Under the pieces are notes generated by a model. That model did not search any database, was not told where the DNA came from, and saw nothing but the letters and a program-made list of their open reading frames with translations. A stretch of 64,000 bases of DNA. It comes from Stenopsyche tienmushanensis (Eukaryota; Arthropoda; Insecta; Trichoptera; Stenopsychidae). The translations under genes were made by a program, and so were the position numbers. Positions 33,180 through 42,420 of this stretch are shown here, one piece after another; positions within the stretch are counted from its first letter, which is position 1, and each line of letters begins with the position of its first letter. The DNA is taken from NCBI GenBank assembly GCA_008973525.1, contig WACJ01000097.1:806001-870000 (forward strand). The letters are read 5' to 3'.

Positions 33180-34500
33180 TCAAGCTGCAACTTTTTTCTC
33201 AATGAACACGAATATTTGCATTATTTAACACAATTACGGCGGGCGTTTTTTTGATGAACACTGTTTTTTTTTTTAAATTCTCACTTAAATATGCATAACT
33301 TTCAAAGTTTTAAGCATATCTTTTTTTTTATGATTTGTACTCACAAATATCTGCAGATTACACCCATGGGTACCAAAACACAAAAAATGCATTCTTAAAA
33401 TATTTAATTACTTAAATATTCTTATGTTCTTAAAAATCATCTTATGAAACAAATTAAAGTTTAAATTATTATTTTAAATAACCGAAAAACAAGACGCGAC
33501 GGTTCACGTAAAACTAAACCAACATTAAATTTTAAAACGAAAAAGATTCATGTCGTGTGTCAAAAAAAATAAATTATCGTGTCGAATTCTAAACACATGT
33601 CTCAAAATTCAATACTTTTTTGAGGAAAAAAACATGTTAGACGGTCTTCATTTTTTTGTGAAATACTTATTAAGAATGATAAATTTTAGCAAATAAGTAA
33701 ATTTTGTGAATGAGTTATCTTGTATCCTGGGTTTATGCACAGTCTTTGCAAACACGAGAATTCTCGTGTCCCGCTGTTAGCGTGTTAAATAATTGAAACG
33801 TGGATTTCACACGTTCAAAGCTAATAATTTCTGATGCGGCTTCTAATGGGATCGTCGCCATTTGTCTTGACACATTACGCACGGGAAGCATATTAACACT
33901 CAGGGGCCCGTTGTATCGGACGAGTGACATTATATAATTGCACACACTTTTAAAGATTTTATTTTAAGAAGGTTTATAATGCACAAATACTTAAAATGAT
34001 TGTTAAGATGAAAATACGATGACTTGTATATATTATTATCTGAGGAAACAACAAAAAAAAAATTTCTTATGTGTTCACGTAGACAAGTTTATATAAAATG
34101 CTTGCAAAATAGGTTGCATATTATGCAATTTAAGACTAAAAATAAAATAAACAAAGCATTTATTCCTATTAGACATCTAAGAAATAGGGTCATTCATTAA
34201 GTAGATACTTACCGTTCGTCTCGAAAGCAAACAAAAATACATTCGGTAAACATGTTTATATAAATTATGCTGTCTTTCGGTTAACGTTGGCTATAATTTT
34301 AGTATGCGATGTTTTATCACATAGATTTAATTATGAAAAAGTATTGAAACTATTTTTTCCCACACACAGATTGACAAAAAACTATGTTTAATTTTCAGAA
34401 ACATTTTTCAAAAATTCTTCTTGCTACTACAGAACGCATTCCTCGAGGTCCTAAGTTCATTTTTGGTTCTATGGAAACCGATTTAAAGTCAAAGCGTAAG
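33180..34500. other. Gene-free AT-rich stretch
   Basis: Many A and T runs. The 70-codon minus-strand frame at 33733-33945 sits in a slightly GC-richer patch but has no recognisable motif. No repeat family matched. Confidence 0.5.
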
Positions 34501-34514
34501 GTAATAAACATGCA

Positions 34515-35623
34515 CAGTCGACCCGCAGTAATCCACCCCCAGTCTAATCCGGCGTCATCTGTAATCCGACATGTCAATACAAATACAGCAAACCCGCTAT
34601 AATTCGACAAAAAAACGTTTTGCAAAGTGTCGGATTGTCTAATTTGTCGGACTATAGAGTACTGCCCCCGACCCTTTGTAGTCTGGAACTTTTTGGAGAG
34701 GAGTACTTATAATCCGAAAAATATGAAAATGGTAAGGTAAACATAGATAAGATAAAATTTCATATTACAGAATTAACGCCATAAACACAATGGCCATACC
34801 AGTTTGAAATAAAAATAATATGTCATAGTCATCAAACTTTTTCCATGACGATTTTTCATGTCTTCTTTTTTGTTATCTCCTTGTAAAACAACGTTGCTTT
34901 CGTGACCGATATAGAAATAGGTTTTTGCTTGTTTTTTTTTTCTCGGAAGAAACCACATATACAAAGCTCCCTTCTTGAAGAATGTAAGAATGTATGTTTT
35001 CCTTGGAAGTTTGCTTATTGCCTGGCTCACAATCAACCATGGAGACAAACTTTTGAATGTTCTTGCTTTTTTTTTGTAGCGTGGGCAATTTTATAGCGCT
35101 GTTAATTTGAGCAGATTTAATTCGCCCGATTTACAACGACATCGTCCGTCACTCTTTAGGCGGGATATGTTATTTTAACAGCGCCATCTTCTGTGACGCT
35201 GCGTTCACATTGCGCGTGTATCGTTGTTGGTTGGTGGAGTGGTGACGCATAGGAGGCGAGAGTTGAGGAAGAGTTGTCGATCTAGCCTTGGCTGCTGTAA
35301 GACGTCCTTCCCGCAGCCAGATATCTCTCTCTCTTTCGTGTGGAATAAAGAGTTATTTAGAGAAGAGAGTCTTTCTGTTCGACACCCGACCATCCCCATC
35401 CATCTGTCCAGCTACGAAATGACCCGAAAGAAGAACGGACTTATGCGCTTGCGCGGTCATCCTGATGAGCGCTTGAGTGCGGGGAGCCGTCCAAAGATTT
35501 TGTCCCGAAAGCGCGCCCGCTCTGATGCTTCATTGGTGTCAGAAGTCAGCTATATTTATATTGGGATGTCGAACTATAGGGAGCGTCGGATTAAACTGGG
35601 GCCGGATTACCGCGGGTATAGTG
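34515..35623 (+). mobile_element. pogo/Tigger-type element split by an LTR
   Basis: The left end reads CAGTCGACCCGCAGTAATCC followed by CAGTCTAATCCGGCGTC. The right end is the inverse: GACGC side as GCGTCGGATTAAACTGG, then GGCCGGATTACCGCGGGT. Such GTCGGATTA...CGCGGGT repeats are typical of pogo/Tigger and related elements. An LTR lies at 35075-35546, so the original element was about 640 bp. Extra copies of the inner repeat (GTCGGATTGT, GTCGGACTATAG) occur near 34.63 kb. Confidence 0.7.
35075..35546 (+). repeat. LTR with primer-binding-site end, copy 3
   Basis: Starts TGTAGCGTGGGCAATTTTAT and ends GCTTCA at 35532, followed by TGGTGTCAGAAGT (35534-35546). Within about 15 bp the surrounding Tigger sequence resumes (GATGTCGAACTATAGG). 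The insertion therefore ends at or just past the primer-binding string and contains no internal retroelement sequence. AATAAAG at about 35344 is the likely polyadenylation signal. Confidence 0.8.
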
Positions 35624-35686
35624 TGTAGTACATATATGTATGCGGTAATTCTACGTTAATATAAAACATGTAAAAGTGAGATTCTA

Positions 35687-35940
35687 GACCGCCTAAATCA
35701 TAATGAATATTTTTGGAACTTGACAAGTGAGTACGGCGTTGGACGATCCACCATTTATTATATAAGAAAGAACCACAAGAGTATTTAAAAGCTCGTCTTT
35801 AACACAGATTGTGGATCAGGCAAGAGGCAAACTCCCAAGAAAGTTAAATATTCAGAGGCGAAGGAAGCTCTGTACATGTGGTTTCTTCAGGAAAGAAACA
35901 GGTATAACGTTTGTCGGATTATCGCGGGTGTATTCTAGTT
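35687..35940 (+). pseudogene. pogo/Tigger transposase N-terminal relic with right terminus
   Basis: The plus strand reads NLTSEYGVGRSTIYYIRKNH, one stop codon (35786-35788 region), then GSGKRQTPKKVKYSEAKEAL and YMWFLQERN. These match the CENP-B-type N-terminal helix-turn-helix (EYGVG.STI..I) and the start of the second DNA-binding domain (EAL..WF.Q.R) of Tigger/jerky proteins. GTCGGATTATCGCGGGTGTA at 35913-35932 is a terminal repeat, so everything after residue about 75 is deleted. It lies directly after the 34515-35623 element. Confidence 0.85.
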
Positions 35941-36242
35941 GGTATTTTTAAGTTGATATGATATATGTATCATGTCGAAGGAACAGTCGTGTCTCTTGAA
36001 ATAAAATATTTTTAAATATTAAAAATGATATGAAATAACATGTGACAATTATTTCGTATAACGAATTGATTAGAAGTAATGGTATTTTGTGTAGATATAT
36101 AATTTTTACGCGTGACGGGAACGAAGATCGGGCGCGCGATGAGAGCAGATCCCCCGCAGTTAATGTGTTAATCATTTGTACACGTGGTGCTATTTTATTT
36201 GTCTCCATTGTTGTGCGCCTCATGCAAATTACTCATATTTAT

Positions 36243-36263
36243 GAATTATATATATATATATAG
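36243..36263. repeat. Short AT microsatellite
   Basis: A TATATATATATATATA run of about 18 bp at the very edge of the GC-rich island, where composition changes abruptly. Confidence 0.8.
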
Positions 36264-36264
36264 T

Positions 36265-37350
36265 CTGGTAGATGTGCGAGCGTAGATGTCGGCGATGATG
36301 AAGATGGCGATGGCGATGTCGTTCGAGTCGCGGTCGTTGCGCGTCGCTCGACTTTCGACGATTCGCGTTTGCCGAAGTCGATCGGCAGTGCGGGGAAGCG
36401 GGGGCGAGAGGAGCGCGGCTCTCTCGGGCGCTCTCGGCATCCTTCGGCGCTCGGCGCTCGGCGCGGGCCCTCCGCTCTCCGCCCTCCGCCCCGCCCCCGA
36501 GCGACGTCCGAGTCTCGCGCGGGCGCCGTGCCGGTCGGACGCGTCGTCCGGCCCGTCGACCGCCGCGCGAAGTCGCGCCGTCGCCCCCCTCTCGAGGAGC
36601 GCCCGTCGCCCGCGACGAGCGTCCCGCGGAAGATCTCGCGAGTCGCAGTCCTCCCGCGAGGAGCGATCCCCCGACGGGGAGGCGGAGCCGCGCCGCCCGC
36701 CTCTGGTCGCCTCCGGAGCCTCGGAGCCGTGCGCCTCCGCGGTCGCATCGACGCGCGCACCCCAGGAGCTCTTCCTCGGCTCTGCCCGTCGACTTTTTCA
36801 AACTCGGGGAACGAAAACGTAAGTGTCTCGGAACAAGTTCGCGCGGTCGCATTTGTATTTGGCGCCCTCGCGCCTTTGCGCCCGCTCCGAATTACACCGC
36901 GCGGCGAAGTTCCATCGCTCGAGATTCGAGCGCAAGTCGGCAGTCTGCCCGCGAATCCCGTTCGGATTCGAATAGGAAAGTTCGTTACGTCAGTGTCAGG
37001 TCGGTGAAACTTGGAACGAGTGTCGCCAGTGTTGTTATTGTGAAGGTGCACGTGTTGAAAGAGAGCGATCTCCCTTCGGCGGGCTCGTCGAGCGCTCGCC
37101 CGAGCGACTTCGCGCCGACGTCGGCGCGTCGAAAAGAGCAGGTCGGAAGGTCGATCGTGCGAATAAGTCGGGTGTCGGTGCTGATCGATTGTTCTCGGGT
37201 TGGGTTTTCGACCTGGGCGGTGCGCTGACCTGCGGGACGTCTAGACGCCTCCCGCCTTCTCTCCTCGACTCGTCCCACCACCGCCATTTTAACCAACCCG
37301 ATTTTCATCCACGAGGGCGAGGATGCACTTCTTCCATGTGTCACGGGACG
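36265..37350. promoter_or_regulatory. CpG-rich island, candidate promoter and first exon
   Basis: About 1.1 kb of very GC-rich DNA with dense CpG, starkly different from the AT-rich remainder. In insects such islands usually mark the promoter and 5' untranslated exon of a regulated gene. Open frames of 119-270 codons exist in several frames on both strands (36239-37051 minus, 36369-37007 plus, 36286-36822 plus), as expected from the scarcity of stop codons at this composition. Their Arg/Pro/Ser/Ala-rich peptides show no domain. GTTACGTCAGTG near 36985 combines a CRE-like ACGTCA with an initiator-like TCAGT. Transcription direction is not proven; the donor at 36819 favours the plus strand. Confidence 0.6.
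36813..36826 (+). other. Strong splice-donor match in the CpG island
   Basis: GAAAACGTAAGTGT agrees with the consensus GTAAGT at all six intronic positions. If real, a first exon ends at 36818 and the gene continues rightward into the repeat-rich DNA. The upstream exon could be untranslated. Confidence 0.4.
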
Positions 37351-37705
37351 AACTGCTCATCTTCGCATCCATTGTTCGAGCTCACGCTGACTAACCTTCG
37401 ATGTGTGGATTTGTTTACATCCTTTGAGGTTCACAAACACGATGCGCATCGTCGGAGCGTTCTCACAGATGCTCAGATTGCGACACGAACGTAATTTAAC
37501 AGTTAGCTCTTCGCCTACGTTTAAACGCCTTCTCGACACACATATTTTTACTACAAATCATTGATCGATGTCTGCCGTCCGATGTTTGCTCCGGCGAAGG
37601 ATCCTCCTTCCAAAGGTTGCTTTGTTTATATTGCCAATTGGGAGGTTCATCGTGCGAACAATGAACCCTTCAATTTAACACGTCGCGAGTCCAGTGAGTG
37701 AAGTC

Positions 37706-38071
37706 CAGTGGTGAAGATTTACCCACAGGCTCAAAAAGTGTTTGATTCAAGAGATTCAAAACACTGCTGTTATCCTTTGAAATCCACTTTTCTCTCAGAA
37801 CCGCGCAGCGCGAGTCAATCCTGTATATCAATAAATATACCTTAACACTGTTGATAGCATACATTATACGTTCATTTCTTAGCATAAACATAAACAATAC
37901 ACGTGTGTGTCTTCAGCTATCGATCGATACGATCTTACGATGTATGAGTATTTGATGAGAGACAAGACGCTCTCTTCGTCTCTGTCTCCGACTCGCAATC
38001 TCTGCAATCGACGTACGAGAATGCTCTTTCTGTATCACTGAATCAGGTCTCAGGTGCTAAATCCGCCAATG
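37706..38071 (-). mobile_element. Family A remnant interrupted by family D, copy 11
   Basis: The left end CAGTGGTGAAGATTTACCC with TCAAAAAGTGTTTGATTCA, and the right end GGTGCTAAATCCGCCAATG, are the two tips of family A. Between 37783 and 38046 lies a family D unit. The central part of A is missing and no duplication flanks the whole. Confidence 0.65.
37783..38046 (+). repeat. Family D unit bounded by family A, copy 1
   Basis: Module order is D1 CCACTTTTCTCTCAGAACCG then CGCAGCG; D2 CAATAAATATACCTTAACAC, TGTTGATAGCA, ACAATACACG; D3 TGATGAGAGACAAGACGCTC, TCGTCTCTGTCTCCGA; D4 GAATGCTCTTTCTGTATCAC. Both neighbours are family A, so this copy gives the best estimate of the ends of a D insertion, about 264 bp. 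AATAAA follows the core in sense orientation. Confidence 0.65.
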
Positions 38072-38074
38072 CTT

Positions 38075-38800
38075 CCGAGTCTTTCTATCGCTTCTGCGAC
38101 ACAAGTCGACAATCATTTTATTGTTATGGTAAGTTCTATCTTTCCGATCCTACTTGTTGAGACATCAATTTTTTCTGAAAGATTGCTAAAAACAAGCCAG
38201 GAAAATGTTTCTTCCATATCATTGAGCTTCCAGAAACAGATCTTTTAACGTTGCGCGCTCTTGATACGTTGCTTTCTCATATCTAAAAAAAATGCTGCGA
38301 CCTCTATTCTATGTAGCAGCTGACAAATGTACGTTTGGCGAGTGCCCGATTATTAAATGTCGTTTTATAATGTGAGTTAATCTTCTGCGGGTACATTCCG
38401 CGAGTCACGTGATCTGCCCGCGGAGCAATGGCGTCCCCTCGTCTGTAGTGTTTTCTTTCTGCTCTCATCTTCTTTCAGTCTGCAATGCTTTATTTTAGGC
38501 CATATCGATCGAGAGGTAATTTGGGTAAATATTGAATAATTGCAGTATAGATCCCGTAAAGAAGAACCAATTGGTTTGTTACGGGGGATGACTTGCAGAA
38601 ACGTCTCGTTAGTCGCTTTAGACAAATGTATGGAAAGGCAACAGATGATATAACAAGTCGTAGTTAATTAATTTCCGGGAAGTCTTGTGAATCCCCGATT
38701 CGGACGGAATAATGTCGCAGGCGTAAAAGAAGGCTTTGTTTGGGCGCTTCGAAAACCGGATCGAGTATCATGCTTTAATGTGCGTTTCAGATCTCGGGTG
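38075..38800. other. Gene-free stretch
   Basis: Mixed composition with no repeat family recognised. The 82-codon minus-strand frame at 38377-38625 has no known motif. Confidence 0.4.
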
Positions 38801-38821
38801 ACATTTTTTTTGTGCGAACAG

Positions 38822-38954
38822 GTCCGACAAGTGGGTGAATTTTGCGTTCGCTAAATCGGACGGTGATATTTTAATCATCTGAAAATGTGGAAGAAGTTGG
38901 AAGAAACGCAGCAAGACGACGTCTTGCCGCGCGTCGAAGTGTCTCTCTGCAGAG
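38822..38954 (+). CDS. Candidate small exon with start codon (unidentified protein)
   Basis: An acceptor-like TTTTTTTTGTGCGAACAG ends at about 38821, and AGAG|GTGAGG at 38954 is a good donor. Between them an ATG at 38885 opens a 70-base reading frame beginning MWKKLEETQQDDVLPRVEVS, ending in phase 1 at the donor. The residues are charged and non-repetitive, unlike nearby repeat-derived frames. If it belongs to a transcript from the island at 36.3-37.3 kb, this would be the first coding exon. I do not recognise the protein. Continuation of the same frame past the donor is uninformative, as expected for an intron. Confidence 0.35.
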
Positions 38955-39054
38955 GTGAGGCTTATCAGAATAGCCCATTGTTCTCGCATTTATCGCACAG
39001 TATATCTAACAATGTGCTGTGTTGTCCTTCTGGCAGGAGGCAAAGACGTGGGAC

Positions 39055-39115
39055 GACCGGGGTTTCGAACCGATTAGCGGTTTTCGGTTTCGTTTCGGTT
39101 CGGAGCTCCGGTCAC
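39055..39115. repeat. Family K trace, copy 2
   Basis: GGGGTTTCGAACCGATTAGC, then GGTTTTCGGTTTCGTTTCGG and GGAGCTCCGG. This resembles the K termini near 23.37 and 57.58 kb. It is short and degenerate. Confidence 0.4.
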
Positions 39116-39119
39116 GACA

Positions 39120-39960
39120 GACTTCTGCGGACTGCGATGGTACAAAAAATGAACCATCGGACAGAGTTAGATAAGAGGACAGTCGGTCGCGTCATCGTCT
39201 CGATCGAAGATCTCTCTCGGATTCCTCCGGTATCTGATGATCTTCTTGGAAGAGCGAGAGGCGTAATTATAGCTCGAGTGCATTGTTTTGGTAAAGTCGG
39301 TCGTTATCTATTTATTGGTTTGACATGGCAATGACATTTGAGCGCGGGTCAACACTCTTACAATGTCAACTGCGACAGCATCTTGAGCCCAAATTATTAT
39401 TTTTTTGGCAATCGACATTGGCACGTAACAGATTCGTTGCCCCCACTTTTGCGCATTGTCGTTTCGACTCCGGTTTTTCAGCGCCTTTTCCGGTTTAAAT
39501 TATGCCATCCACTCCTCCTTGATCATTGTCGTATCGATATCGATCTCGCGACGATATTACTCGTATAAAACACAAGATCAGAGCAGCTCCCGGCTTTCTA
39601 ATGATCACTCAACGTTTCAAATTATTAGTGGATCTCCTATTACTTTAAAAATGTGACACGGATATATTTCATATTTGGCATGTTATAGTGCAGGGGAATG
39701 TTGTTAGGGGACTGTTTAATTGGATTTCATTGGAATATAACACAAAATGTAATTAAGGACTGACGGCTGTCAGATTGCGACGTGGGTGCCATGGAGCGTC
39801 GTACAGCGCTAAATCAAATAGCGACCGGGCGCTTTTGATAGCAGACACGCAAACTTCAAGTCGTTTAAGTTTCGTCACACGCATAAATGCGCAACAAAAT
39901 GTAGAATTGGGGACTTTTCACGAAATGCTGAGACATACTTTAATTTACTCTTTTAGTTTT
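39120..39960. other. Gene-free stretch
   Basis: Balanced composition to 39.3 kb, then AT-rich. A plus frame through 39334 is open but has no recognised domain beyond the candidate exon at 38885. Confidence 0.4.
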
Positions 39961-39965
39961 ATACA

Positions 39966-40325
39966 GTTCTGACACCAATGAAGCGAAGGAGCGGGGGCGT
40001 CCTCGAGGCATAGAGCCCGGGCGACGCTCCGCTCTCATGTGCTCCTCGGGATGGCCGCGCTCGCTCGCGGGTCCATTCTTCTTTTGGCGTCAAATAGAAA
40101 AACTCTTGTCTTATTAAATACGAAAAAGAGATCTGGCCGTGGGAAGGATGTCCATCCGTATCCAAGGCTAACCGACGACTCCTCATAACTCCCGCCTCTT
40201 GTGCGTCACCACCCAACCGACAATAATGCATGTGCATGAAATGATCGGTGTCTATCCTTCAGAAGCAATTGACACATTGTGCCTAAAGAGAGATGGAAGA
40301 TCTCGCTGTTAATCTGGTTTTATAT
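39966..40325 (-). repeat. LTR with primer-binding-site end, copy 4
   Basis: Inverse orientation. GTTCTGACACCA at 39966-39977 is the inverse of TGGTGTCAGAAC, and CAATGAAGCG corresponds to the CGCTTCA LTR end. The body includes GGGATGGCCGCGCT, CTCGCTGTTAATCTGG at 40306, and the CCTAAAGAGAGAT block. The outer 5' tip (TGTAGCG) is replaced by unrelated DNA. Again nothing of the internal retroelement follows the primer-binding string. Confidence 0.75.
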
Positions 40326-40446
40326 TGATAATTCCTTCGATTTGATGAATTCATCCTTCAAATATTAATTCTGGTGTGACCTATTTTATGTAATTCGCAC
40401 ACTAATGGTTGTATTAATTTACATTGTTCACGTCAACTTTGTAAAA

Positions 40447-40710
40447 TTAATTCGATTGAGGAGCTGTCTCCCGGCGAGGCCCTCGTCTGTTCAGTTTGGT
40501 ATTGTTTACTCTGTCCACATTCTTCTGGTTGGGTATCTTCAAAGTTGACATATTTTTGGCTGGCGTTTGTATTAATAAATTGCGAAGTAAATATGGCGGG
40601 ATCGGTGCGCTAACTGGGTCAGCGCTCTTCCGACGCTGCTCCACTTCCATGCGGACGTCTTCCTCGCTCTTCCGCGGCTTTTTGTGCAAGTCTTCCGAAA
40701 GAACTAACAT
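40447..40710 (-). CDS. Unidentified 87-codon open frame
   Basis: The frame starts MLVLSEDLHKKPRKSEEDVR and ends with an Arg-rich RRGPRRETAPQSN. It is lysine, arginine and glutamate rich, with a charged N-terminal half that may be helical, and lacks the low complexity of neighbouring frames. Composition is less AT-rich than the flanks. No start context, splice signals or family match was established. It could be an orphan exon, the relic of a retroelement ORF1, or chance. Confidence 0.25.
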   Translation of the reverse strand: MLVLSEDLHKKPRKSEEDVRMEVEQRRKSADPVSAPIPPYLLRNLLIQTPAKNMSTLKIPNQKNVDRVNNTKLNRRGPRRETAPQSN

Positions 40711-40859
40711 ATATTTAACAGTAAATAGCTAAATAAAACGAGCCAGACCGGTTCACCTTCGGTAGGTCTGACCGGCGATAACCCCCGGAACGCGCCGAGA
40801 TGGACGCTTTTGGAGGCGATCCCGAATATCAAATATGCACCAGCGCGACACTTGACGTG

Positions 40860-41022
40860 CCCATTGAGCCATCTCTTCTCGGAAGAGAGCGTCCGTTTTG
40901 AGGACCTCGGCTCGATTCTCGTTCAGGAGTGACGTTTTTATGCGAGTTACGCCTGGATTCGAACCAGTGACCCCGCGGTGGCGAGTCAACGGCCCTTTCC
41001 GTTCGACGATTGCCGTTCTTCG
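40860..41022 (-). repeat. tRNA-derived SINE-like sequence
   Basis: On the minus strand GGTTCGAATCC (40955-40965) is a perfect polymerase III B box inside CACTGGTTCGAATCCAG, a T-arm-like hairpin. About 33 bases upstream, TCGTCGAACGG is an imperfect A box. The intervening GTTGACTCGCCACCGCG looks like an anticodon arm. Downstream a second A-box-like TGGCTCAATGG occurs near 40860. No full cloverleaf acceptor stem forms, so this is tRNA-derived rather than a tRNA gene. Confidence 0.5.
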
Positions 41023-41339
41023 CTCGCATATTTACACATGTTTTTTATCGTACGTTGTGCACGTCCTGCAATCATCGTCGCTCTTTGGCCACCTTTTTTC
41101 CTATTGAAATTTCCGAACTGAGACAGACCTGTTGCTCGATTATTCTCGTTCAAATTGGCTTTCAAGAAATGATCCCAAATCGACTTCCTCTGCATTCGGT
41201 GGACTATTTGGACATCGACGATGCCAGTTTGTTGCATGTGAGCTGCAGATTTGCCTGTGTTTTTGTTTCATCGGTATCTCAGTTTTGGCATAGTGTGCTA
41301 GAGCTTGGACTCGCATTGTAAAATGTCCCTCCCACTGTC

Positions 41340-41945
41340 AAATTCGGTGCCAATAAAAGTGGGAGATCGGAAGTCTTTCTGATCTACGATACAGTAAACA
41401 TTTGTGGGTTACTATGTTTCAGTCCGCCTGTTCATTGTTCATAAATACAATCGAACTTGGTTATAACGAGCATTAGTGGATTGACATAATTGGTATTAGG
41501 TTACCTTACCTTAGAAAAACATAATTTTCATTCGATACATCCACAGTAAATTAACTGACCACTGTCAAAAAAGAGCTTAATAAGCTAAGAGTAAAGAAAT
41601 TTGACATCTTTGAGGAAGAGAACCCAATCAGAAAAGATGACATACATAAAAGAAAGCCAAAGGCAAGAACCCAAAAAGAAGAAAACAGTCCACATATTAA
41701 TTAGTTTATAACTAAACTTATGCATCGAATAGATACATTTTTTGAGATAACTCTTAGCAACCGCTGGACTACCTATAAGTACTAGATTAATTAATAACCA
41801 ATTTCTACAAAACTAATTTTTGTTTCAGTTAGTGTTTATTCAATCTAAATCACGAAAGTTAGAGTCTACCAAGCTTTCAACGCTGCGGGACATTAATAAC
41901 AATTTCCGAAACCTGAATAATTGTATAATACATACCGGCATTAAA
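41340..41945. other. Gene-free stretch
   Basis: AT-rich. ATCGAACTTGGTTATAACGAG near 41450 resembles the terminus of MITEs with a TATAACGAG motif, but no partner end was found. Confidence 0.4.
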
Positions 41946-41947
41946 TC

Positions 41948-42135
41948 GAAATCTACAAAGCTGCTTTTTTATCTACAAGTAGTTTACGATTATTATTGTT
42001 AAATGAACTTCATCCACATACGATATAAGGTGGTTAGGGATTCGGTAGACGTGGCGCTAATTTTAAAGTCAAAGTGCGCGAACTTGATTAAAGTATTGCG
42101 ACTTTCAAAGTTCCAATATTTATTATAAGCAGCAA
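41948..42135 (+). repeat. Family J interspersed repeat, copy 2
   Basis: Same order of landmarks as 11866-12065: ATCTACAAAGCTGCT, TTATCTACAAGTAGTTTA, AAGGTGGTTAGGGATTCGGT, AGACGTGGC, GAACTTGATTAAAG and TATTTATTATAAGCAG. The two copies lie 30 kb apart in the same orientation. Confidence 0.65.
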
Positions 42136-42224
42136 AACAAGGTTTCAGTCTTTAAGACATAAGAAATTTATATGATACTAGCAAGCACTCGAAATGCGCT
42201 GCAATACGACACGCGCTTAACCCT

Positions 42225-42400
42225 TTGATGAGTATTGGCGATCGAATTCCAGTAGTTTTGAAACAGAATTCTTGCGTTCGAGGAGATAGACGGAGAGAGT
42301 GTCTTACGATTATATAGATCGATAACCCAAATTTATCGACTAATGATGTTAACCCAAATTAAGCGATTTCAAGTATCAATAAATGCATTGTTTTGTACGG
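42225..42400 (+). repeat. Family G module, copy 1
   Basis: GGCGATCGAATTCCAGTAGT, GAGACGG-type GATAGACGGAGAGAGTG, ATAGATCGATAACCCAAATT, CATCGACTAATGATG-type and AGCGATTTCAAGTAT. Further copies lie near 47.4 and 58.3 kb. The preceding CGCTTAACCCTTTGATGAGT links it to modules D and E. Confidence 0.55.
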
Positions 42401-42420
42401 TGTAATAAGCGGTGTACTAA

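Noticed and set aside
36239..37051. 270-codon minus-strand frame as a protein gene
   Set aside because: Stop codons are rare at this GC content, and the peptide is Arg/Gly/Ala-rich with no domain; opposing frames are equally open.
38885..38954. Match of RVEVSLCR to the first strand of copine C2 domains
   Set aside because: The similarity is to a handful of residues and lacks the usual spacing (copines read VSCR with one more residue). I do not assign a family.
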